Part shown: one piece after another, positions 36,035 through 51,000 of the stretch
How positions within the stretch are numbered: the first letter of the stretch is position 1
Layout: the number at the start of each line of letters is the position of its first letter
Assembly (NCBI GenBank): GCA_036768485.1
Contig: JAVLUZ010000191.1
Span: 1,524,953 to 1,588,952, forward strand
DNA from: Mermis nigrescens
Lineage: Eukaryota > Nematoda > Enoplea > Mermithida > Mermithidae
Direction of reading: 5' to 3'
Length of the DNA: 64,000 nucleotides
Made by a program: the position numbers and the translations under genes
Notes under the pieces: generated by a model
Databases searched by the model: none
Seen by the model: the letters and a program-made list of their open reading frames with translations, nothing else
What the model was told of the DNA's origin: nothing

Positions 36035-39000
36035 ATGACGCTAAAAGAATATGTCGCCGCCTTGTCTGATAATCCGTATTTTGGCGCGGGATTCGGATTG
36101 GCTGGTCTTGGATCTATTGCTCTCATATTTCGTAGGGTAGCGCAGTTTGGCGGAATTTGGTTCAGACGAAAATGCGTCATGTCGCTTGAGGTGAATAATG
36201 CCGACAAAAGTTACTTATGGTAAGTTGAATACAACTTACAAACAGGCACGTAGCTGACCCTTCTATTTTGGGGGGACCTACAAAAATTTTGGGGGGTACG
36301 GGGTCCCAAAAGGCCAAAAATGGCAAAAAATAACTTTAAAAAAATCTATTTTACCGGTTTTTTTCTGAATTTGGGGGGGAAGTCGGACCCCATTCCCCCC
36401 AGGGCTATGTGCCTGCTTACAAAAGCTTCAACGCAGTACAAACGACTGATTGAAGTTTTCTTGTACAAAATCATATACGATTGCATAATTTAAAATTCTT
36501 CATCGATCGTCATTTTTTCGATCAGATAGACTTTTCTGTTTTACTGTTGAAATCATTTCCTGTTATGTGATGACCTTTTGCGGGTAGTTAGTTAATTATT
36601 TGCATAATAAATATAAATGACCCAAGATTCTGGAGTCGGATGAAACTTTTTGAAACAATTTTTTGTGGCTTTCTAGCGTGTGAGATCGATTTTTGAACTC
36701 ATTGGCCTTGAATTTTTTTTCGGAAATCAGGTCTTATTGTTGCCCGTATTTGTTAATCCATTTATCATACAATTTCGAAATAATTATATGCATACATATG
36801 ACAGAGTCGTGAATTATTTTTTCTATTATGTTTAGCGAACTTTAAAATTTTGAAAACTATAAGGATGTTTATTGAACCTCTAAACTTTTAAATCTTTCAT
36901 ACTGAAAAGACCTATATCGAGTGCACTTGCGGAGTTAGTGATTGTGTCATTTATTTTTCCCCTATGAGTACAAAAGACAGCTTGAAATTATTTTGGAAAA
37001 AATATTTTGTAGAATGTTGTATGTGTAATTTGTATACTGTACATGGTAGGCACATTTTCATGTGTTTTTTGTGCCTTCATTCGCTCACATCATACATGGA
37101 TTTGCGGAATGAGGGGTTTTACTACCCTGAACTTTTAAAAACTGATAATAGCGAAAGGTTACGGTATACTTAGCCTTCTTTGGGCTCAGAAAAGTAACTA
37201 CAACATAGGTACATATGTATATACATGGGCTGCAGCCAAATTCTGGAGGGTCCGATGGGGTAGTTGCTAAAAATGGCACTAAGATTCAATTCTTCGCACT
37301 GTTTTTTTGTACGAGCCTCTTTGTACATGTACAAAGATCTCTGTACAAGCGAAAAATTTTTTGTACATATAATATATACATAGATATAATATCAAATATA
37401 CACATTTTTACATACTACTAGTCTGTTATTGGTGACCCGCACGCTTCACAAAAGTGTTACTTTGTCCTAAATTAAACTGATTATATTAATTCGATGCGAA
37501 GCGCCGAACTTTTTATCAGTTTTTGTTTTAATTTACACATGAAACTTGACTCAGAAAGCTAAAATAACTTGTTTTACACAATCAGAAATAATACATCGAT
37601 TGCAATCAGTGTCTTCTTTGTATTCTGCGAAGGTTTTCCCCGATGTACAAAGACTTCGGTACCGTTTTTGTATCTTTGTACTAGGGATCGACCGGAGCTC
37701 CGGCTCCGGCCTCCGGCTCCTCCGGCCATTTTTGGTCCTCCGGCCTCCGGCGGCCGGAGGGTACAAAAAAGGGGCCGGAGGCCGGAGGTTTTTTGAACCG
37801 AATCATTCAATGCTTTAACGCTCTTCTTTTCTTTTGAAGCTTAGCACTCAGATTGCCCATTTTGTGAATTTGTACAACATAGTTTCCCAAGGTCGAAAGT
37901 TCAGGGGGCGGGGTGAAATCCTAAAATTTAGGACCACGAAATTTTGAGTCTACCCTTTTTTGCAAGTCAAATATGAAAAATGGCTTAAACGTCCTATATA
38001 GCATGTTTTAATGTGAAAAAAACTGTATTTTTAACTACTTTTTGTACCATTCCGACTAGTTTCGCCACTCTTGTAAGTGAAAAATATGAGAATTCAAAAA
38101 AATTTCGACTTTTCAGATCATTTTAAGTTCATTCTAGGTATTTTATGGGTAAACAAAACAGAAATGTATTAGTCGGCGCGAAGCGCCGAAAAGATTTTAG
38201 TATCTTCGCAGCTTTTATACCTAAAAATCGTGCAGAAAATGTTTGATAGCTCGAAATCGTCCGACAGTGATTCAAGTCTCGGACCCTGAGGTGGGGGTAA
38301 TACCCCCCTCTCCCCCTATGGGAATGTATGTTGTACAAACACAGGTTTAATAAGTGAGGCTGTGAATGTGAACACTAATGTGGCATTGTGAATGCACCAT
38401 TGGTAAAGTATTATATCATATATTTTGCTTAATAATGAACGAGAATATTTCAGATTGTAAAGCGAGCCGAGTCCGCGTTAATTCAGGGCACAAATGGATA
38501 TAAATCTCTTACGAGTGACAGAATAACAAACTTGGTGCGACGTAGTCTGCTCACTTACTTTTTGAGCTACTACAGATTGTAGATATAAGTACATACAGAC
38601 ACATTGCTAAGCTCTTTATGCTATGTTTATTTGGGTATACAAATGCATGGCTAGATAATAAACATTCACTTCTACAAATCTTTTACTTATCCATGAGCAA
38701 TGCCATATTTATACAAACCTATGTACTGTACAGTACATCATATGAATTATATTTACGGCTTGTGAAAATTCAAGTTCACTGAAAATTCTAAGTTCACCTC
38801 CGGCCTTCGGCCTCCGGCTCCGGCTCCGGCCGGAGCCGGAGGTGACGATGGCCGGAGCTCCGGCTCCGGCCCGGAGGAAAAAATGGACCTCCGGTCGATC
38901 CCTACTTTGTACATGTACAAAGATTTTTGGGAAAGACAAAAATTGCAAAAAGGTCAAAAATTTGCAAAAATTTTCGGCGCTCCGCGCTGAAATGAGTAAT

Positions 39001-42000
39001 TAAGTGTTCTATATATCTTTTAAATGGCAGAAATTGCATATCAAAAGAGAGAAATGTCGAATTTTTCTGCGCTACGCGCCGTTTTAAGACGATTCTTAGT
39101 GATTTTTGCCTTTAGAGACCCAGAAATTTGCTAAAATACACTGCCAAAAGTCGAACAACTCTGTTTTTACAACACTAAAATCGCTACCGTACCATATTTT
39201 AGTATCCCGAAATTTGTGTGAACAAAACATACAAAGACTTTGGGGACCCTCTTTGAACATGTACAAACGGACCTTCTACAAAAAACACTGATTGCAATAT
39301 GCTAACTGAATCTTATAATCGACATCAATTCGTTTAATTATTCAATACAATACAAAGACCAAAATGTCAATTTTATCTTCAAGCAGCAGAAAACAGTGCA
39401 AAGTTGTCAAATAGTTATTTTCTGCAAGAAATATTTATAAAACAGTAGAAAAAGATGTAAAACATGTTCAAGTCTGTACAACGATGCTTAAAGATAGCTT
39501 TTGGAGTGTTTAATGCCCGTGCTTGTAGCTAAAAAGATTGCAATTACGATATTCGGCGCGCGCCGAAAATTTTTATGGAATTTTGCTAAAAAATACTAAA
39601 AAAGCGTTATAATTACTATTAATTTGCCTTAAAAAAGTCATTGTACATTGTACAAAGATGGCTCAGAATATCTTTGTACGAGTCTCAAAGTCTTTGTCTC
39701 GTCCAAAAAAAAACGGTGATTCTGGGGCTCTATCGATTTTTAGGGCAAGGGAAAAGGTCCGCCGCGCGCCCGTCCATGTGTGGCTATGCATGTAGCTTTT
39801 TTGGACTCAGAAACATAACCGTGTGACTTCAGAAATGCGGTAGATATATTTTCCTGAATTTTGAAAGGATATATAGTATTTTCCGATTCTCAGCTAAATA
39901 GCTGCTTTTAGTCCCAGTCCAAAAAGGCTGTCTAGCTAATGTTAAGTTCAAAAAGGCAAAAAGATCGTTCTAAAGCAATACCATCGTTTTTTACAAAGCG
40001 CTTAGCAGTCTCCAAATTTTTTGTTCTCACGTCCCTCCACCGAAAGTTTGACCTTGCGCACCTATAGCTCACATAATGTCAGGCAACGGAATCTCTTTTT
40101 GTATTTCATAAAAGAAAATGCGGTGGCTTCTTGATGTCGACTTTTTTTGAATGTGTGAGCACGTGAAACCATATCCACTCACATCTAATGACGTTTTACT
40201 CCACGCTCTACCAACTTGGACTTTCTAATCTTTTCTAGTCAAGAAATAGTTTAAGGACAGCAAGGCGAGTGTTTTTTGTTGTACAAGGTCCGTTTGTACA
40301 TAAACAAAGATGGTCCCTAAAAGTCTTTGTACATTTTGTACACACAAATTTTTGGGTACTATAATAAAGTACAGTAGCGATCTTTGTATGGCAAAAACAG
40401 AGTTGTTCGACCTCTGGTAGTGTATTTTTGGTAATGTCTGGGTTTCTGAGTGCAAAAATCACTGATAGTCGTCTCAAAACGGCGCTAAGCGCCGAAAAAT
40501 TTGACATTTTTTCTTTCAAAATGCAATTTCTGACATTATAAAGGTATATTGAAAACACACCGAAAATTTTTACGAATTTTTATTCTTTTTTGCAGTTTTT
40601 GTCTTCCCAAAAATCTTTGTGCATGTACAAAGACGGTCCTCAGAAGTCTTTGTACATCGGGAAAAATTTTTGCCGAATACAAAAAACACTGGCAAGGCGC
40701 TGAATTTTTTTATTCAGAAACAAAACTTTTTAATTTTAAATAAATACATTCTCATAATTCAGTAATTGAGACAAAATACTTAAAATTAATTGCTCAATAA
40801 AATTCAAACGTTTCACGATTTAAAATAATTTGATTCGACCTTCTTAAGTTGTCCATAAAGAAAATATTAGCAGTACCATTTGTTGTGTTCGTACAAGAAG
40901 TGCATTGATAAAGAGACCTAGAGAAGGCGCGAAGCGCAGAAAAATGTGGAGGTTTTTGAAATTTCTAAAGAATTAAAGGAAGTGGCCACCCTTATTCTCC
41001 TCTGAATGCGACTTTGGATATTGGCCGAGATTTTGAGGCTTATTTGCATTCTTTTTATTGTTCTTATTCGCCGTATGTATCCTTATACATAAGAGATATT
41101 GTTTGGACTGTTATCTGTCGTATAATTGAGACTTGAGAGGTTATTCGCTGCATTTATGTACATATTTCTGTTCGGATTTTTTCAGGCTATTGGAGTGGAT
41201 AAATTCTAATGCTGCGACAGCGACTCAACACGTTAGTGTCGAAACGACTTTTGTACAAGGCGAAAGTGGCAAAATCGACACAAATTTTACTTTTATACCT
41301 GGCCTCGGAGATCATTATATAAGGTTATAAGTAACATATTCGTTTCTTAATCGGTTATTTTGCTATAAATTTTTAGGCGAAAATTTTCGTCATTAATTTT
41401 TGTGAAAGTTTACATCATTTACCATACAAATAAGGGCTCAAAATTTTGGGAGGGTCCCGGCCATTTTTAGAATGGGGATAAAGACCTCTAATTTTTGGCC
41501 AAAAACGGCCAAAAAAAAGCGCCTAAAAACGGCCAAAAAATTATTTTCTTCAAAATCGGGGTGGGGGGGGGTCAAAATTTCCTGGCTTTGGGGGAATGGG
41601 GGATGTCCGACTTTCATTGGGGAATCCCCATCCCCCTCTTACATGTATGTCATTTACTATTTGTAAATATAACAAGCAAACGCTACTTTTAAATGCATGT
41701 AATTTAGCTCGTGAATGTTTTAGGGCATGTATAAATGCGAGACGTTGCAACCAATACTTCTGAATTAAAGAAAAAATATGCCAGGCTTTCGATGCTCTTT
41801 TATAAACATTCTATCGAAAGTATGGATTCTTCTCTTTGTATCCGAATTCTTTTTTTAAATCAAATTTTTTAAAAATTCATGTATAATATCCGATTGAACT
41901 GGCATGGCATAGGTAGGATGGTGGGCCCTACCCAAAGTCGGTCGTCCCTCATCCCCTCAAAGCCAGAAAATTTTTGACCTCCACCCCCACTTTTTGGAAA

Positions 42001-45000
42001 AAATAGAATTTAATTTTTGGCGGTTTTTGGCCAAAAATTGAAGGTCATCATTTCTCAAAATGGCCGGGGACCCCCATCCAACATTTCGAACTTTTTTAGT
42101 TACACTACATTGCTTGTGTTGGTTCATAAAGGTAAAATGCCTGAATTTCATTGAGCTATTTTACTTACAGAAGGCGATTCAAATGGTAAGAAAAACTTTA
42201 AGGTGCTTTAAATGTTTATTTGTGTATGAATTCGATCATTGGCATTTCTTAAGGATTTGTGAATTTTTGTTATCTTTTTGGCGGTAATTTGTGATTTTGC
42301 CCAAAGTTTTTGATTTTTCTTATTCTTGGATTGCGTGTTTTCATGCCTGATCTGTATCAGTAACGCAAATTTTTTTATTGTTTTTGATTCTGTGTTGTTA
42401 TTTAAATATAAGCCATGCGGGTCGCTGGCTTCGAATTGAACGGAATCGCGACTCAAAAGTGCTTTATCAAGGAGCACCGTACGAAAGTGTTACGCTGACA
42501 ACAATCGGTCGGGATAAAAAATACTTTCTGGACATTTTATCACAGGGTATATATACATATACAGGGTGGCCCATAAAAAGGCTACATTCCCATTTGACAG
42601 GTCATAATTTCGGCTGATATGAACATAAAATTTTCGGACTGGCTGCAATAAATAAATAAAAGTCTTCTTTCAAAATATGTTCAAAATTTCGGCCAGATTT
42701 AAGCGGTTCGGGGCTACGGCACTTTGTTTACACCCTACTCTAAAATTGTTTAAACACCAATGGCGTCATTAATTTGCACCTCATTTTGATGATATCCTGA
42801 AATTTTTGTTCTTGGTAGAACGCGTATCTATTCTAGGGGTTAAAAAATCTGCTAATTAATTTTTATCTTTGGATATATCGTCAATAATTCAAAATAGGAT
42901 ACCTAAATACGCAGTAATGTGAAATAAGGCAGAAACTGTGGGGTTTAAACAGTGTTGAAGTGAGGTGAAAACAAATTTCCGTAGTGCACGAACCGCTGGC
43001 AGCTGGCCAAAACCTTAACCGCGATTTAAACAAAGGCATATTTAACGGCATATTTAACAATCTAATGCAGCTGTTTATAAAGTTGCGTGTTCACATTAGC
43101 CGAAGTTATGACGTGTTAAATTGGAATGTAGCCTTTTTTATGGGCCACCCTGTATATACATATGCATTGATGAAACGATTACTACACTCGTATTATTTGC
43201 GATTCCGGCTTCTTTTACAAGGCATCTTTTGAAACCGAGATGAATAAGCGTAATTTGCCTGATTATGTGAATATATTTACGCGTAAAGCAAAAAGAATAT
43301 AAATTTTGCGGAAACCACATCCTCGGATGAGCTGCTGATTGAAAAATAGAAGCAGAAATAATATCTTATTCCTTCTCCGTACCTGCATCTTAATAATGTT
43401 ATTTTTTATATTTTCAATCATGCAACCAGAAATTTCTAGTAAAAATAAGTTCGAATTTTCGCACGTATTCGCCAAAACGAAATCAAATTAATGAATTGTT
43501 TAAATCTAGGCCCGGTTGCTGCTCGACTTCACCTTAACAAAGGCTAACCATTAAAAATTAACTTTTATTGGTCAGCCGTTCGCTCGACGTTTTCTTAACT
43601 CCAACGATCAGTTAGATTCTCTTAATGCAGCCATTAATATTAAGGCACAACTTAAAATGAAGGTTTCATTAAGATTCGTAAGAATCGGGTTGTTCGACTT
43701 CTTTATCAATCAATGGTCGGAAATCCCTTAAGGAAAGCTTAAGGGTACCATTAAAGGAACCATTGACAAAAAGTTTTAATGGCAGAATCACTGAAAATTC
43801 GAATGTTCCATTGCTTCACTCGTTTACCTCTGGACTTATTGTTGGTTCAAATTTGTCTAATGGTGAATTGCAGTGACAGCGATGCACTGAATGAGGGAAA
43901 TAAAACATTCGCTAGTCTGGGCGAAAGGTAGTGGTTGCCTATGAAGGTATGGAAATCTACAAATAGAGAAATTCCGTTTTAATTTCTGCTCATTTTCGGC
44001 TTCATCTAAAGAAAATGAAGGAGCTAATTCACAAAATTCGTCCTCGAATAAAGTCTGTATCAAAATTCATTGTCATTAAAATCAATCGAGTATGTGTCAT
44101 ATTATTAAATGTGGGAAAAATTGAAAGAAGCTTTACTTTTTGAAGAAACCATTAAACGCTTAATGGGAGCGGTAGAGCTTCAGTCGAGCAAACGGTCTTA
44201 AGGTAGAAATTAAAAAACTGAGCCTTATTCTATGGCCGCACATAGGTAGAGTCCAGCAACCGAAATTAAAATTGACCATTAGACTTCCCTCAGAATCGAG
44301 CCTAATGATTGAGTCGAGCAACCCGATTTTTTAATGTTACAATTAGGTCGGAAATGAAACTTGAGGCGACCATTATTTAAAGGTAACCTTAAGATGGTCA
44401 TTAACGTTAAACTAACCCTTTATTTATGATTAAGTCGAGTAGATGGGCCCTAATAATCCATTCGTTAGCCACATACATGCACACGTTCAAAAGTTCTTAT
44501 AGGGGGGGGTGTAAACCGAGTTTCCTGGGGGGGTATGATAAATTTTTATGGCCAATTATGACGCTAAAATGATGACTTTATATTGATTTTTTAGATATTC
44601 TTGTCGTTCCTTACCCCCCCAACCCCTAAAAATGCTTTAATTAGTTGTATTTTACTCTTCCCGAATTATAGTGATTAAGTTTGCATGAAAACAAATGATA
44701 ATAAGAACGAGGGTACAACTTGAATTATCAAATATGGGCAGAGTAATGACAAAAAGTATCTAAACTAAATGAATGAATAGACAGAGTACTACTCGAAAAA
44801 TACTTTAGATTATATATACTGCTGGCCATCGTTTGCGCTCTTTCATAATTCCAACAATAGGTTTTGGTCCGCAAATGTCCTGAGGGCGGTCTGCCTTTCA
44901 AAAGTTGTGGTTAACCCCAGTGTGCATGTGTGATTAAACATCTGTTGAACACTTCAAAATTTTACTTAGGTTGACATACGAGTAAAAGCAGCTAAAATCG

Positions 45001-48000
45001 GCGTAAAAGCGCAAATTTAGCCTAAAAATGGGAGGAATTAAAATTCCCAGCTTTTGAGGAATTGAGAGCAGCTGACTATGGGTGGGAGGAGACGTATGAT
45101 ACACATTAGGAATAGGAGAGAGGATGTGTCCCTGCTTTGGGGTCCATAAATCAGGTGCTGTCGGCTACTTCACCCAAACTATAATTCACGCGTCTTTCAC
45201 ATTGAAATATGGCAATCTCGTCGAATTTTATTTTTCCAAATTAGCAGCGTCTTATTAAGCTTGCAAGAATGTTTTAAAGGCAATTGAATTATCGAAATGT
45301 GTCTTTTGCAAGAAATAATACCCCTTAAACGCAAAATAATTATTACTATACTAAAAATGCTTAATTTCACCACTTTTTTGACCGAAATTTCTCGATTTCA
45401 CTTCCACCTGTGTTGAAGATCTCCAAACTTGCCAAGTTATATGGCTGTTAACGTTTCCTTAAATTTGCGATTGCTTGCTCCTTTAGCCAAAAATACGGCC
45501 TTACAAAATATGCAATTGGGCATTAGAATGTTCACGGCTTATGGTCAGGAATGGCGCGTTTTCGGTCATCCACAGCGTAAGCGTCCTTTGAACTCCGTTG
45601 TATTGGCCAAAGGCGTTTCGGAAAATATCGTTTCTGATGTCAGAGAATTTATAGGCAGATCTCAGTGGTATATTGAAAGAGGTAGACTACTTATTTTTTA
45701 TGCTTTTCAGCGAACATTCTTACGCACCGAATTTATTTATAGCTTGATTGTATATATTTGAAAAGCTGTATTAGCTGTATTGTTCAGTAAGTGCATAAAT
45801 TTATGCAACAGCACATGTACATGGGCAAGGCAGGGGTGAAACCGAGAAAGGCCTTTTTTAGTCGTTTATTTAATTTAAAAAAGGTATTTTATGATTTTAA
45901 ATATCATTACGACCATTTTTAGCTTATCAAATTGCCTTTTTAGATGGAATGAGACGATTAAATTCAATTTCGAATTGCATTTTATGCATATTTTGGCCGA
46001 TACAGGTACATAAATCAAAGTGTGTCTAGAAGGTTCTCAACAAACTACTATATATGAAAATTACTATTTTTGTTGAAAATTGACAAAGTTGATTCAAAAA
46101 ATTCGGATGAATGATTCGAATTTATATCGATAGACTCGAAAATTTTTCAGCACCATCTTACATTATCCCAAAATCATCTGACGTATACAATTTTCAGAGA
46201 TATTAGGTAGGGGTAAAATTCCCTCTCACCCCTCCTTTGCCCTTTTGTGCAACAACACGGTATTATACATGCACAAAGGGGGTAAAGATGATATTACCTT
46301 CAATGAAGGGTCAGTTAGGCAGGTACTGTCCGGCAATTTCGAGCTAACGGAAGATTTTATCCTTTTTTGCAGACAAAAGCAGTAAAAATGTCAAAATTTG
46401 CGGATTATTAATTTCATGTGTTGTTTACCTAAAAAGCGCACAAAACTATGTCTAAATGATCTAAGAACTCAAAATTTAAGGAAAATTGATCAATTCCTAC
46501 ATTTTTTAGTGTTTCTAATTTACTTCGAGCCGTCCTTTTTCCAAGTTTTTCCAAATTTTTAATGCTGCGCATCGGATTGTCGGAATAAGTTGATACATTT
46601 GCACAGGGGCGTAACCAGGGAGGGCATTTTTATTTTTTCACAAGGGTCCCCCAAAGGAAAAAATTGAAAATTCTCAAAATCAACTAAAAGGACAGCCAAA
46701 ATGCGTTTTTAGCACACTTTTTAGCTTCTAAACTCTAAATTTTCCGGCGCTTCGCGCCGGATTTCTTATTTTTTATCTTTTTTTCCAATCTTGGAAGCCA
46801 AAATTTGACTTAAAAATAGCGAATAATGTCAAGAAATTTCGGCGCTTCGCACCGATTTATTATTTTCCGCATTAGTTATCTTTGCAAAACCGCAAAATTA
46901 AATGCAGAGAAAAGAATTTCGAAATGTTTTGTAGTCAAGCTTTAACTTGATTTTGAGAAATTAGTCATACCAATAGGTTAAAGATAGATTTTTGATATCC
47001 AAGTTTGAAATCAAGCAAGAAAATTTTTAAGTTTTTTTGAAAATTTTCTACTCTACCATAGCATAGATCTCGTCGAGAAACGCTCAAAAATGCCATTATT
47101 TTCGCGTATCTCCTAATGGTTCCCGAGATATAGGACTTCAAGGATTTTGCCCCCCCGAAATAAAATCCTGGTTACGCCCCTGCATTTTCATATATGTTAT
47201 ACGTATTTGGTTATCTTTAAAAGATATGGAAACATTTAGACAAAATCGGGGCACTAAATTTTTAAAATTTTGATTGACGTACAGTACGACATGCCTAAAA
47301 GAGTGGTCATTTAGAGTCAGTGTCGAATTATTGCTACTTAAATTGTTTTTTTTTCATTCAAAAGAGGTGTTCCCTATCGACGAGGCTACCTTTTGTACGG
47401 ACCGCCTGGATGCGGAAAAACAAGTTTTCTGTGAGAGCCTTTGTTCTTTTCTTTTATTAACAGAGTAGTGACAGTATGACAGTTGAATTTCAACACATTA
47501 CATTTGACTATTATTTACCAATAAATATATAAATATGAATTTTGTGTATTTTTTCGCAGTTTAATCGCAAAAACGATCAAAACACTCATTTAAGATCTGT
47601 ATTTTATGTGAATAAACTGTGTTCCTTAACATTTCTTGTCTGTATTTTGACTAAATTTTACGTGGTTTTCGAATTTTTTCGAATTTTCCACTTATGTCCG
47701 TTGAAAATCTTGTGGGGAATAGGAGGAAAAAATTTGATAAAAATTCTAAGAATAATGAAATATCAAAAAATGCGATTCGCTTCTCCTTGCATTGAGAATT
47801 TTTTATTTTATGGAGTTTCCTTGGAATATTTTTGCCTAGTTGCGTATTTTTTAGACTTTAGAATTATATTTCCCTATTTTTCTTACTTCGCCGATTAAGA
47901 TTCGCTCTGGCTAGCGAGCTCGAATACAGCATTTGCATAATGAGCCTCGGTGAAAGGACTTTGACTGAAGATCGCTTTCAGTATTTATTAAATATGGCTC

Positions 48001-51000
48001 CACTCAAGAGCATTATTTTGTTGGAAGACATCGATGCTGCCTTCGTGAGCCGAGAAGAATCTAAAGAAGGTAAAGAAAATTGATCAAAAAATCGAGTTTA
48101 AATAAAAAATTAAAAAGCCATAAATTCAACGTGATTTTTGTACAAGATCCGTTTGTACACGCACAAAGATGGTCCCCAAAAGTCTTTGTACATTTTGTAC
48201 ATGCAAATTTTTGTGTACTATAATATGGTACAGTAGCGATTTTAGTGTGGTAAAACGGGGTTTTCCATCTTCGGTAGTGTATTTTAGCTAATTTCTGGGT
48301 TTGTGAAGGTAAAAATACCATAAATTATCTCAAAACGGCGCGAAGCGCTGAAAAATTTGACATTTTTCCATTCTAAATGCACATTCTGCCATTTTAAAGA
48401 TATGTAGGACGAACAATTACTCATTTCGGCGCGAAGCTGCCGAAAATTTTGGAAATTTCACACCTTTTTACAGCTTTTGTCTTCCCAAAAATCTTTGTAC
48501 ATTTTGTACACACAAATTTTTTGGTACTCTAATATGGTACATACAGCAGCGATTTTCGTGTGGTAAAAACTGACTTGTTTGACTTTTGGTAGTGCATTTT
48601 AGCTAATTTCTGGGTCTCTTAGGGCAAAAATCAGTAAGAATGGTGTTGAAAGGGCGAAGCGCCGAAAAATTTTACATTTTTCCTTTTGAAATGCAATTTC
48701 TGCCAATATAAAGATATATAGAACGCAAAATTACTCATTTCGGCGCTAAGCGCCGAAAATTTCTGCAAATTTCAGACCTTTTGCAATTTTTGTCTTCCCA
48801 AAAATCTTTGTACATATACAGAGACGGTCCCGAATAGTCTTCGTACGTCAGGAAAAATCTTTGCTGAGTACAAAAAACGCAGTTCGTACATTCCTCTCCA
48901 CATATAATATATTAATTAAGATATAACTTGACGTCTTAAGTTCGTGCCAGGGTTTTTCAGCAGAAAAATGGTTAAAATTGCTAAGTTGAAGGTTGAAAGC
49001 TAAAACATGAAATCATGCATATTTTCTGTTTGAAAAATTAGAAAATTAATCAACATTTGGCGAATTAGTCAGTTTCTGTTTTACTTTTAAGTTGGTTGGA
49101 CTTGAAATTCGACAAGCGAGACGGACCATCGTACAGTAGTGGGATGCACCTGTCACACCATTATCAATATGTACATGTAACAGGAAATGGAGGATCTCTC
49201 ACTCAAAGTCGGTTACCCGTATTTTCTCCGAAGTCAGAAGTTTTTAGGGCCCCCTTCGATTTTTGGCAAAATTTGCGGTTTTGGCTATTTGAATGTAGGT
49301 GCTTTTTTGTCATTTTTAGCAAAATTTGAAGGTCACTTACCCCGTCCAAGAAATAACCGACTAGGTACCGAGCTCTTAAATGTCTGTCTTTTACTTCTGA
49401 TTTCAGTAGAATGAATAGCATTGTTTAACGTTTGATTACGTTTTATTTACTTAATTAGTACAACTTATATATGGTATGTCGATTGAAATAATGCTATTCT
49501 TATTATTTCACGTTCTCATATTTGACCGAAAAACGCTCTAGCGTTTCGTTCCCGCTGATAAGACATTCAATTTTGAAAGGATTATTATGGTATACTCGTA
49601 CACAAGCTTTTTAAGGGAGGCAGTCTCAAACTTTGTGGCCCTATATTTAAGGTTGCATCGGAAGGCACATACATAAAATGAATGTATTTTAGGTTTCAGA
49701 CCATTCGCTTTCCATGAAAAATAACAAAATTTATTTTCCGATTATAAATCTTCTAGCTGCTGCATGCGTCAAAATGTCAGCCTTAAAACGATTGTTGAGC
49801 ATCTTAAAATCTTATTTTTTACGTTAGAAGGTATATAGATAAGTTCTATTTCTAAATTCATAAAAAATATCATCTCTGACTGTGTTCTATGTGGGTTATT
49901 CTTTCTTACACATGTGACATACAATTGACAACAATTTACGACCGACCATACATGATCTTGGAGGGGTTTCCACCACACCTGGGCGTGGAGGGTTAGGGGG
50001 TATGCACCCCCCCCCCGAGAAACCAAAATACCCCTCTCCCCAGAAACCAAAATATCACCCCTCCAGAATTGAATTTTAAAATTTTTTCTGTTTTTTTTGC
50101 TGCAATTTTTTGATGCCAATGGATAGTGCTCGATGAGAAACGTTGAAAAATGGTGTTTTTTTCGCCATACCACCATTTTTAAGGCCATTTTTTGACCTTT
50201 GAAAAATCTTGCACCCTCCATAATTTTGGTGCTGCCCACGTATGGTCTCCATCCCTCAGAAAATTTTTAACACTTCCCTTCAGAAATTTTAATTCGTGAT
50301 TTTAGGAAAAATTCTTAAAAAATTCGTGGAAAAGTTGCTGTCTTGAGCATTTTTAGCTATCTGCTTGTTTAAAAGTGTCAAATGTTCGGCGCTTATGTTC
50401 TAGAAAGATGAAGCATCGTCAGAAACGCCGAAAAACTATGTTTTTAACAGCTAAAGAAGGCCATATAAAATTTTACCCCCCCCGCTTCTAAGAATTTTAT
50501 GTTGTGCATGTCTGTGTACGACTATGGAAAAAACAGTCCTTTCTTAGTAAACCGACCGTTTTAACTGAATTTTGTGATAAATGATCTGTATTCTTCCAAA
50601 ATGAAATTGAAATTTTTCCTTATGTGATTGAGAGAGTTAACAACGTGTTTTAGTTCAGAACGCCTATGCTGGTCTGAGTCGAATCACTTTTAGCGGCCTT
50701 TTGAATGCGCTTGACGGCGTCGTTTCGTCGGAAGGTCGAATATTGTTCATGACAACGAACTACGTTGAAAGGTGTCGATAAAACATTTTAAAGATATCAC
50801 TTCATTCTTCCTTCATATTTTCGTGAATCCTAAACTATGAACATTTTTTGAATGAATTAAAAATAATTTCGCAATGATGATGGGTTAAATGACGCAATTG
50901 CAACATTTCAACTCACTTAAATTTGAGGGGGAGCACGTATGGGCGTGCGGGTCGTGATCATAGGTGGGCGGCACCAAAGTTCTGGGGAGTGCAAGATTTT

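Noticed and set aside
37546..37818. Four overlapping frames on both strands rich in Pro, Gly, Arg
   Set aside because: They arise from the CTCCGG hexamer array at the left end of family C; the same applies to frames at 38709-38957 and 60474-60671.
47542..47898. Plus-strand frame of 118 codons upstream of BCS1 exon 6
   Set aside because: It lies in BCS1 intron 5, is Phe/Ile/Tyr-rich as expected from AT-rich sequence and matches nothing known.
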